Assembly (NCBI GenBank): GCA_964030475.1
Contig: CAXIPT010000016.1
Coordinates: 1 to 64,000 of the forward strand
From: Tethya wilhelma
Lineage: Eukaryota; Porifera; Demospongiae; Tethyida; Tethyidae
DNA: 64,000 bases
Direction of reading: 5' to 3'
The position numbers and the translations under genes are program-made. Below, one piece after another: positions 44,873 to 55,220 of the stretch. The notes beneath the pieces were generated by a model, which saw only the letters and a list, made by a program, of their open reading frames with translations, was not told where the DNA came from and did no database searches. The stretch's first letter is position 1; each line of letters begins with the position of its first letter.

Positions 44873-47800
44873 CTAGTCAGCTATGGCAATGAAGTCGTTG
44901 ATTTCAGTTTCCCTCTCCATTCCAAACTTGTCACTATCTCTGGTGTAAGGATCAAGAAAAGTAGAAGAAAATATCAAGAGTTTTTGCTTTAGTTCAATGT
45001 GTAAAGGTGTTTTTTGCTCTTCTTCCTCGTCTAATCTAGTTTTATCAGATAACTCCTCAGATTCACTAATCAGTTTGCTTGAGGATTTGTTTTCATCTGA
45101 GGTTTGTTTGGTCATTAGTGAAGCTAAAGATGGTTCTGTGTTAGTCACTGACTCATTCTCTACTATTGTGGTTTCTTCTCTCTCTCTTTCAGGAATAGCT
45201 GCTGTGGTTGCCTTTTCCATATTCTCTAGTTGTTGTTGAGTTGGCACAGGGTCCACCACACTGTATGTGACCACAGGACGAGGAACTAGGATGATTTCAT
45301 GATCAATGGGTCCTTGTTTGGTGAGTCGAAGCTTCATTTTGAGGATGAAGGAGTCAAGTTTGGTTTGTGTTTTCTTTGGAAGTACAAAACGGTACGTGTG
45401 ATAGGTCAAGATAGCTACGAAGGTGATGAAAGCAATGCTGGTTGAAGTGTAGGCAAGAGACTCTTGATTTCCCTCACCAGATTTTAGAATGTAGAGAGAA
45501 CCAAAAGAGAAAAAAATGAGGTTGATTATTAATGAGAAGTTCAGTACATCCAGTAACCAGGATTTGTATACTTTATTGTACAAGCACATTTTAAAAATTT
45601 GCAGGCATATCAATGTACAGAAGATAGCCAAGAGGTTATTTCCAGGATCTCCATTGATGTTAATGGCGGCTACAACATACAAGAACGCACAAATTAATAG
45701 CGGTAATCCAGTCCAATAGCGATGTTTGATATTGTAAGGAGCAAGATAAGCATCAATGAATGGATAAAGCCTTGCATTCTTGAAGATTTTTATCATCCTG
45801 TTTGGGCATCGCAGGAGCCACTGATAAGAGAAGAGGAAAGAGGTGTATACAATGCCCACCAGAAGAATAAGAAGACCTACTAGAAACAGAGGAATGTGCT
45901 TCCCTCTAAAGTAACGAATGTTGCCATCAATCAGCCATACTATCTCTTGTGAACCGTCAAGATTTTCCAGTATTGCTGGAGAGAATGCAGCTATGATGAC
46001 ACGGAGGCTTTTGGCATAAGAGAGTAGAATGAGAGTAGCTAATGTTGCCACTGGATTTGTTCCAGTAAAGAGTCTAGCAATTCTTGTAGAGTATTCACAA
46101 CCAATGATCACCATGGTAACCAAGAATATGATGTAAATTGGGAAGGCAAGCTGTAGCCATTCTTTGACATAGCCATCCATTCCATCAAAGAAGCAGGTCA
46201 CAAAACCAAAGTCTAGGTTGAGCCATGCAATGAAGATGGTGAAGAAATTGGGAGATTGAAATGGAAAGAAAGTGGCACGATTTGTTGTGAGGATGTTGGC
46301 ATAGAATATGAGACCATTGATTGTTCCAACAGCTACTGTCAAGTTAAAAACCAGGAGAAAAGCAACTAGTGCTACACCAGCTAAAGCAAAGACAATGAGT
46401 AGAGCTAGCCAGTTGTTTGAGCAAGACAAGCAACGTGAACTACCAAGAGAGAGACTGAGACCATCCTTACAAGACCCACAAAGCTTGCCACTACGATTGA
46501 AAGCACACTGTACATCAGAACCATTGGGTGTGTTGAGGTTAATCCAGACTGAGGAGCTAGATGGATGGCAGTAGTCAAATGGACAATGAGGGTATATTAG
46601 ATACAGACACTCATTTTGAGATTTATTTCTATAGCTAACAGAGCTTATCCAGATGTTGTCTTTCCTTTTGAGTGATGAGTTACTGGGATAACAACCATCA
46701 ATATAGTCAGGATGTATGCATGGATCACATTCACAGCTGCAGTTAGATATATCATTTGTTCTAACAAAACCGACTGGGCAATTGCAGGGAGCAAATATCA
46801 CATTAACCATTTTATGATAGCTACATGGACCCCCAGAATCCAACACTATCTCTTCCCTATCATGTGGGGAGGTTATGGTGAAGGTCAACTGTGTGCAGTT
46901 TGAGGTAGTGTCCTGAATATCTTGTTGTTTGTCTAGGTCACTTTCTTGTGAAGAAAGAGATACTCTCACAGATGCTTCCACTGGGTTATTAACATGGTCC
47001 ACAGCAACAAGAGATATACTAAATGTCTCTCCCTTCCTTGGCATGACTTTGTTTACTGGTGTTGGTTTGTTACAATCTGCATGGTTGATCATTTTCATCA
47101 CAAAAGCACAGCCCTACTGTTTTAGATGATATTTGTGATGAAAGGTTGCTTTCTTCAAGGTTGGTGATGTTGGTTAGGAAAGATATTGCATCTAATTGGG
47201 GGCCATGTCGATACTTCTCTTGCACATGAGTACTGAGTGTACATCTGTCTAAGAGCCCTCCATATATTGCTCCACCTGACATGTTTGCCGAGTTGTTTTC
47301 AAAGTTAATGTTTTGGGTGATTGTCAAGTCATCATCTTGAATATGTGAGACAATTTCTTGCAAGAAACATTCTCTAGAAAATGGTTGATTGTCACAAGAA
47401 CTAGATTCATCTGAGATGAACAGTGCTCCACCATAGATAGCTAAGTTGTTTTTGAAGTAAATTTCAATATTAGATGTGAATTGATTCTTGCAGTCATTGC
47501 CTGACTCATTCCATTTCGTAAAACATTCTGAAACAGCTTTTTTCACGTAGAGTCTAGATCGCAGTTCCAAACAAATTCCGCCTCCTTCCTCAGCTCTGTT
47601 CTCAATAAACTTAAGTTGTCCTTCAGTCAGTCTTACTGTTGATCCAATAGTTGCATAGATTCCTCCTCCCTTTGTTTTAGCAGTGTTCTCTGATATGGTT
47701 GTGTTGCCAGTAAAGTCTAGCTCACTGTCATATGCATATATTCCTCCACCAGACAGTGCTGTGTTGTGGGCTATAGTTGTATTCCCATGTGTATTGATTC

Positions 47801-50800
47801 TGCTCCCATGCAATAGAATAGCTCCACCATGTCCATTGATTACGACATTGTCCAAGATGTTGACTGTTCCATTAAATGTGATCTCACTCTGCTGGGAAGC
47901 AGTGATTGCTCCTCCCTCTAGTAAACCAGTGTCATTACTGTGAGAGTTGTTCACTATGTTTGCTTCTCCATGAAATCTTATTTTGCTCTCAATAGCATAA
48001 ATGGATGCTCTGTTGTCTGAAATGGTTATGTTGCCAGACAATTCCAATGTACTCTTCGATGCATAGACTATATTTCTGTTTGCTGAATTGTTTGTGATTT
48101 GAAGGAGACCATTCAAACTAATGGTTCTGGACTGGACATAAATTGCACCACCTTGGCTAGCTGTATGGTTATGATTAAAGATATTGTTGTTGATTTCATT
48201 GACACTATCAGTAGCACTACCAAGGAACAGTACACCACCATCATTGAGGGCTGTGTTTCTGATAAAGACACTATCATGTATTGTAATGTTTCCACTGTCC
48301 GTCCTTAGTACACCACCAGAGCTAGCTGTGTTGCTACTAAAATCACTACTATATATGTCAATGTCACCTCCAACTGTCCATAGGGCCCCACCATCAGTAC
48401 CTGCTATGTTGCTACTGAAATCACATTGACTGTCTATGCTGATACTACCACTGTCTGTCCATATTGCGCCACCATCAGTACCTGCTCTATTACTACTGAA
48501 GTTACTACCATGTATCATACGTACGGTAGTACGTATAGTAGGAATGGGCCGCCTGTCCCATAGACACAATACAAAATGTTGGCCACCATAAAAATCTAGT
48601 CACACAAAATTAAGCCTTCAAAGTTGCTCAGAGCATAGATAATATAACAGGGCTATATTATCTATGCTCAGAGGCTCTCAATGATAGATTACCAACTGCA
48701 TGCAAGGCCTAAAACTCACAAAAACCTTCCTCAGCACTCGTAGAGAGCGCTAGTGGGAAGCCACCATAGTGCCATTTTTGTTCTCCTAACTTACGTACTT
48801 ACGTACTTACGTACTTCCTAACTGACTTACTTGAAAAGGATTTCCAGAGAACCAGAATGTGTTGAGCCAACTTTGACAGCACAAAGTAAGTTCTTTTCAT
48901 GGGTACTGCATTCTTTGATATTCGTTTTCATCATGAATAGGCCTAAACAAAAACTAGAAAGCTTTGACACTTAGCCTATAAATTCATGTACTACAATGCA
49001 GCCATCTTTGTAGGTAGAGTTCAAAGGTCATTATCCACGTGGGATTATTATGCGCATGCGCACTAGCCTCTAGTGTAATAAAGTGCATGTAGCTGCCACT
49101 CAAGCTTTTTGTTGGGACTAACCAGTCTCTGATAGTCTCCACACTGTAGTGTTGAAAAAAGTGAATGAACAAGTAGTAAAAATTTTGAAAAAAATAAGTA
49201 GTGTAGGAATGGGCAGTGCGGTAAAAAGTATTGGAACAAGGCGGGGTCTCAGTTTCGGCACATGACTACTTCATTTTTATGCCCAATTCTTGGCCAGCAG
49301 TCCAGTTTAAGTTGTATACCTGTCTATTATAGTTACTCCATTGCTTAGCCAAGTGCATTATTATAATAGTGAACCAATGCAATATGATAAGCTATGGTAC
49401 AGATTATTGCAACACGACACTGAAAAATTCATATGCATGAGGGATCAAAAATAAAAATGAAGTAGTCATGTGCCGAAACTGAGACCCCGCCTTGTTCCAA
49501 TACTTTTTACCGCACTGCCCATTCCTACACTACTTATTTTTTCAAAATTTTTACTACTTGTTTTAATACTGCCACTGTCTGTCCCTATAGCCCCTCCATC
49601 AGTACCTACACTGTTGTTGCTAAACTCACTATCATGTATATCAAGGTTCCCACTATCTGTCCATATTGAACCGCCATCTCTATTTGCTGTATTGTTTTGT
49701 AAGTTACAGTCTTGAATACTAACGTCACCATTCTTTGTCCATATTGCACCACCATCAGTAGCTACACTATTGTTGCAAAAATTACTACCCTTTATTGTGA
49801 TTCTACCACTGTCTGTCAATATTGCACCACCATCTCTTTCTGCTCTATTGTTAGTGAAATCACATGCACCGTGTATTTGAATGTTACCACTGACTGTCCT
49901 AATTGTACCACCAAGAGAGTCTGCTGTGTTTCTAATGAAGACACTCCCATATATGCTAACACTTCCACTGTCTGTCTTTATTGCACCACCATCAGAAGCT
50001 ACACTATTGTTGCTAAAGTTGCTACTGTTGATCATAATACTACCGCTGTCTGTCTCTATTGCACCACCAAGAGAGTCTGCTATGTTGCTACTAAAATCGC
50101 TATCATGTATACTAATGTTACCACTGTATGTCTCTATTGCACCACCATCAACTGCTGTGTTGCTACTGAAATCACTACCATATATGCTAATACTACCACT
50201 ATCTGTCTGTATTGCACCACCATTAGTAGCTACATTATTGTTGCTAAAATTACTGCTGTTGATCATAATACTACCACTGTGTGTCTCTATTGCTCCACCA
50301 CTACCATACCTGGCTATGTTGTTACTGAATTTGCTATCGTATATGCTAATACTACCCCTAGATGTCCCTATTGCACCACCCCAACTACCTGCTGTGTTGT
50401 TACTGAAATCACTACCATGTACAATAATACTTCCACTAGATGTCAATATTGCACCACCACCACCTGCTGTGTTGCTACTGAAATCACTACCATGTATGTA
50501 AATGCTACCATTGTTTGTCTCTATTGCACCACCACCACCATGCCTAACTGTGTTGCTACTGAAATTACTACCATGTATGGTAATACTACCATTGAGTGTC
50601 CTTATTGCACCTCCATTCCACCCTGCTGTGTTGCTACTGAAATCACTATCATATATGCAAATACTACCACTATCTGTAATTATCGCACCACCCTGCCTAT
50701 CTGCTGTGTTTTGCCTGAAATGACTACCATGTATGCTAATGCTACCACTGTCTGTCCATATTACACCACCATAGCCACCATCAACAGCTCTATTTCTCTC

Positions 50801-51403
50801 AAAGAGACATTCAGTAACATTAGTATTACTACTAAAGGCAACTATGGCCCCTCCTGATGGTGCATATTGTTTCCACACTGAATCCCAAGCCTCTCTGAAT
50901 GCAGTGAGAGAGATGAAAGAGCTCCTCTCAAAGTTTCCACTCCTGACATTCCTTAATTCCATTCCATGTCCATCTTGAAATCTACAGTCCTCCATCCACA
51001 GTTGGTTTACCGATGTCACAGAGTTCTCCAGGCAGCCACCGAACTCTAGACCACTAACACTGACCTCAGATATGGTAGCAAAATCAAAGCCTGAGAAATT
51101 TGTACATGTAACCATGGCAACTGAACTAGGGGAGGAGTTTGTAGGTGCAACTCGTAAGACCAGATTGTTAACATTTAGTATGTGAAGACGAGAATCAAGA
51201 GTGTGATGACCAGGCTCGAAGTTCAGGGTAATGTTGGAGTTAATGGTAGTAGCTTTGAAATGGGCATATTGAGTTAGGGTCAAGCAATCCTCAGTTGGTG
51301 TGGTCTTTGTTGGACAGTGGTTGTGGTCCAGTACAATAGAGTATGTTTGTGCTGATACTAATGAAACAACTAGTGTGGCTAGTAAGAACTGGACGGCTGC
51401 CAT
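44873..51403 (-). pseudogene. Beta-helix/multi-TM receptor-like gene, paralog 2, interrupted
   Basis: From 51403 it encodes signal peptide MAAVQFLLATLVVSLVSA and the N-terminal domain, then many beta-helix repeats of about 24 residues (GGAIWTDSGSISIHGS type), continuing beyond a 1046-bp inserted element (48516-49561). The second part has more repeats and a Cys-poor linker, then a frameshift at about 47085 within CDENDQ/ADCNKP. The last 740 codons are open: Cys-rich hinge, CAFNRSGKLCGSCKDGLSLS, about 9-10 membrane segments (WLALLIVFALAGVALVAFLL first) and a tail ending MERETEINDFIAIAD. Without the insertion and the frameshift it would parallel paralog 3 but with more repeats. The first part alone could still give a secreted beta-helix fragment. 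Identity is clear from paralog 3; function is unknown. Confidence 0.9.
48516..49561 (-). mobile_element. Family II foldback/hairpin element, complete copy II-3, inside a coding region
   Basis: The hairpin end is at 48516 (ATACGTAC-GGTA-GTACGTAT), the core runs to about 49160, and the foldback is 49168-49561, its arms CCAATACTTTTTACCGCAC and GTGCGGTAAAAAGTATTGG perfectly paired. It ends ACTACTTGT. Removing exactly 48516-49561 joins the host codons as GSIKIHGSNFSSN, a normal beta-helix repeat in frame. This fixes the borders and shows no target duplication. A border at 48513 would cost one codon and is less likely. Confidence 0.88.
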
Positions 51404-51904
51404 TTTCAGTTTGGTAATTTAGTTGGGCTACTTTGAGGTCTTGTTGCAAGTGTCACTGCATGTGTTGTGGCATATAATATGACATTGTGTATGTGGTACA
51501 GTAGTTGGTAACTTGTGTAAGTGTAATACATATGTAGTGTGTGTTACTGAATGTCAGCAAATCAAATATTGATTTATACCTTAAAAATCTAATATTACTG
51601 CATTATCACAAAGTTTGAGTTCTGAAAGGAATTTTGTTATAGTTATTACACAGGCTAGTATACTATCCTTTACAAACCAATTTGAAAATGAGAACCCTTA
51701 ATTATTGGAAGAGCGCTGGAGAGCGGCATGATTTGTTGAAATTGGATAAGCTAGTCTAGGCTAGTACGATACAAGCTATAAATCTGTAGATATATATAGC
51801 CATGGAGTCTCTTGGCAAGCTATAGCGAGACTATAGCTGGAGCCTTCTCTGTTTAAAAAAAACCAGAGAGAAATTTGAAAATCCACCAGTGAACAAACAA
51901 AATA

Positions 51905-52025
51905 GTAGCTATGAAATGGGCATATTGAGTTAGGGTCAAGCAATCCTCAGTGGGTGTGGCCTTTGTTGGACAGTGGGTGTGGTCCAGTACAATAGAGTAT
52001 GTTTGCCCTGACACTAATGAAACAA
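51905..52025 (-). pseudogene. Short duplicated fragment of the beta-helix gene N terminus
   Basis: About 120 bp almost identical to 51247-51370 of paralog 2, covering the end of the signal peptide to CLTLTQYAHF. It lies about 500 bp upstream of that gene's start in the same orientation. It has no start codon in frame and no continuation. Confidence 0.8.
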
Positions 52026-52703
52026 CTAACTTTATTTTGACACATACTGTATATACGCACTGTCGGCACTTTGATCTACGTCATGCACAAGTGAGCTACA
52101 AACTGTATTATTATGCAATGTGACATGTGGTATACTTCTAACAAAATTAATACAGATTAGGCCACACTAAATCGATTTAATGTTTCTCAGATTCATAATT
52201 TTGTCATAATGAAAAAAATGTAAACAATGTTCATGATAGGTGTGGCTACTTACTTCGCTCCAGCTCTTGGTTCTTGAATCAGTTGTGCCATTTTTCTTTT
52301 AAAAATAGTTTGGAGATCATAGCTACTGCCAAACAGGCAGTTAAGTTGTAGTTAACTAGCTAAATAATATTTTTGAGATAAAATCATCACAGTGCACTTG
52401 TGGACACACGCGCATGCGTACTGAAATACACTGATCAAATTATTGATTGTTATTAATTTTATTTTTATTTTTTTGCCGGCCTGCCTGGTCAGTAAGTTTC
52501 TGTAGACAATCTGAGAAACATGAAAGCAATTTGGTGTGGCCTTAGTGTGCAATTAAGTAAACTATCAGAACTTAAATAAATGTATATCAAACTTTGTGAT
52601 AATATATGCATGAATTAAGTTGTAGTTATATTAACAATACTGTTACAGTAAAATTTATTTTTTACCCCATCTAATCTTAATGGCTTACACTTGAGACTCT
52701 CTG

Positions 52704-53133
52704 CTATATATCTGTTCTCTCAGACTGATTGCTAGGTACAATCTTTGCAACTATTGTAATATACTATTGCAGAGAAGCTCACAACTGATAAAGAAACATA
52801 TATACAATTTAAGGTAAGGATAGAAACAAGTTGCCATAGTGATGCAACATCACATTGCCACTACCCCACTCTGCACATACCACACATATATAGTCCCATC
52901 CATTGGGTGGCTAGGACGAGTCCCGGGGCCACATCAAACTCCACTGGTGGCTTTATAGCTTAGGTACAGAATACATGGGCAATGTGATGTTGCATCACTA
53001 TGGCAACTTGTTTCTATCCTTACCTTAAATTGTATATATGTTTCTTTATCAGTTGTGAGCTTCTCTGCAATAGTATATTACAATAGTTGCAAAGATTGTA
53101 CCTAGCAATCAGTCTGAGAGAACAGATATATAG
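52704..53133. repeat. Perfect 156-bp inverted repeat with 118-bp spacer
   Basis: Left arm 52704-52859 and right arm 52978-53133 read as exact reverse complements over all 156 bases by eye. The ends are CTATATATCTGTTCTCTCAG at 52704 and GATGCAACATCACATTGCC at the spacer side. The spacer includes GGACGAGTCCCGGGGCCAC. Upstream of paralog 1 only a diverged equivalent of the right arm is visible (near 37895-37990), so the left arm looks like a recent inverted copy. Confidence 0.9.
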
Positions 53134-53829
53134 TATATTATATCTCACACTAAAATGATTGTATAACCAACCTTTGCAACGGAAGTTTTTGAAAGAATGG
53201 CCCAGAAAATTATTGCTTGGAGCTCAGTTCAATTCAAGACTTGCATGAATTTTAAAACTTTTCTGCTTTGATTTCCAAAGTGCTGGCTGAAAGAAAGTGA
53301 GCAATTTATTAAAGTGCTAGTGTTTTATTATCTCTCTCAAACTATTGTATTCTTCCATATATGGTAATCTTAAACACTACTGCAAATCTGATTGGTCGAC
53401 TCCAATCATACAGTGTTAAGTCTTCTTAGTGTCACTGATCAGAGAGTTTTAATTATAGCAAGATATTCTGTTGGTTGGTTTCCCACAATTTACAAGATTA
53501 CCAGCTTGCCCCACATCCACAGGTCCTAGGGAAGTTGTCCATGTACTGTGGTAATGTGTCCACATCCTGTTGAAACTTTGTGTGATTCTGTACATGAACA
53601 ACAAATGTTCCACTGACCAGTAGATGTCCTCTTATAAGTCGATCGTGGTTGTGGTCACCACCTTTATCTCTATATAAGGGTATTTTGTGGAGGTACAAAT
53701 TGTACACTAACTTGTCCCCCAAGTAACATAGCAGTGGTAACTCTTACAGTGCATGCACTATGTGCAACACATTAATGAAAAGATGGGATGAAAATAGTAC
53801 TTCAAGTATATCTATAAGTTTTGTATAGT

Positions 53830-54720
53830 TATGAAAGGAGTTCGATAGAGAGCTTGGAATCTCTCACAGCCATATCCACAGCAGCTCCCAACTCAGCATT
53901 AAATTTATGGCTGGATGACGTTGGTCCTCTAAGACACATGATGGAGGATCTCAGAAGTGAGAATGACATCCTACAGCAAAGCCAACCAAAAGTAGAACTG
54001 TTGTGCTGACTCAATTTCGTCTGCAAGCAGGGACAGCAGCGCCTCCTTTGACTGAAATTCAAGTGGTGCGAAAGACAAATGCATGCTCAATTTCTCGAAT
54101 CCTCTGCTCATTTTTTCACTTAATTCTTTAGATTTTCATGGAGACGGTATAAGTAGCAGTGATGTTAGGTCGTATGTTTGATTGGGCAAATGTTATACAC
54201 CCTTTACAACAAGACCCATTCAAACGTACTACCCAATAACCACTGGCAACAATGTCGGAACAAGCACCATCCTCAACATTGGTGGAAGCACTTGCAAATC
54301 TTTCACTAGATACAGGCTGAGGAGTAGGTTCAACAACAGCACCATAACAGGTCTCGTTAGTAAATCTACAGTAAGGTCTTTAAGTTCGTTGTGTTGAACT
54401 GAGGGGTAAGCACCTTTGGGTAAGAGAGTGCATGCTGGATGGTGAGAGCATACCCATGGGGTTCTTTGATAGGTCGGAAGGCAGCCAACCATATCTCAAT
54501 GCAATTGCAGCCCTTAATGCTCATTATACAAAACAATTCCATGTTTTTCAAAGGTAAGTACAGACAACCAAGTAGGCACCCCCCTTTCTCTTGGGAGATC
54601 CATTGCAAACTGCAGAGAAGAGGAAAGGGTGTCTCTAATTAATGATGCAGCTTTCTCACGTTGACTTCTCCTCTTAGCTTTGATATAATTTTTACACTGA
54701 TTTAGCAAGCTAGCACTTCA
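53830..54720 (-). pseudogene. Retrotransposon fragment (conserved region downstream of a reverse transcriptase)
   Basis: Minus-strand blocks in order from 54700: REKAASLIRDTLSSSLQFAM, GVPTWLSVLTFEKHGIVLYN, then segments corresponding to a conserved HNELKDLTVDLLT stretch, and at about 53900-54000 TFGWLCCRMSFSLLRSSIMC with LRGPTSS. This order is found in a retroelement protein repeated in many invertebrate genomes. Frames change several times. No catalytic RT motif is inside this fragment. Recognition rests on remembered block similarity, so the family is left open. Confidence 0.55.
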
Positions 54721-55140
54721 TACGAGTAATTGTCACTCTGGGAGATGATCTCTTCAACAAGAGGCAGGGTAACTTGTTGAGAAGCTTTAAATTGAATTGC
54801 ATTTTGGCAAATCCTACATGATTCTAAATATATTCAAACTTCCCTGTCAATTTGGCAAAACAAACAGAAGTGATAATTTGGGGTATCTCTTCCAGTTAAT
54901 TTTGGGAAAAGTCGGGAGCTGACTGCATCTTCTATATAAAGCTAAAGTGAACAGTGTAATGCTGATTATTATTAGTAGGTATTATAATGATAGGTATTGA
55001 TATAGACAAGAGTATAAATTATGTAGGTGATATCAACACAAGTATATACATGATATGATCAGTACTTATAATACAGTGTAATAGTTAAACTGTTAAGGAA
55101 ATAATACATGATTACAAAACCAGTGACACAATTAACAAAA
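54721..55140. other. Intergenic, 3' flank of paralog 3
   Basis: AT-rich sequence without recognisable genes. Confidence 0.5.
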
Positions 55141-55146
55141 TTTATT
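55141..55146 (-). terminator. Candidate poly(A) signal AATAAA for the 55221-59687 gene
   Basis: TTTATT on the plus strand reads AATAAA on the minus strand, 75 nt after the stop codon. The distance and context fit a short 3' UTR; other weak signals cannot be excluded. Confidence 0.5.
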
Positions 55147-55220
55147 GTTTGGAACTCTAATGGTACAAATTAGAACTTACATAATTGTATAGTGTGTGTA
55201 TATGTATGTTGAAAGTAGTA

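Noticed and set aside
49712..50857. A 381-codon plus-strand reading frame, very rich in Thr and Cys, opposite the beta-helix repeats.
   Set aside because: It is the antisense shadow of the repeated minus-strand codons (its period follows the beta-helix repeat), has no domain and stops at the edge of the repeats. A similar shadow lies at 58410-58760.
49562..50860. CRISPR-like array of regularly spaced repeats.
   Set aside because: The units are in-frame protein repeats without unique spacers, and the host is eukaryotic.
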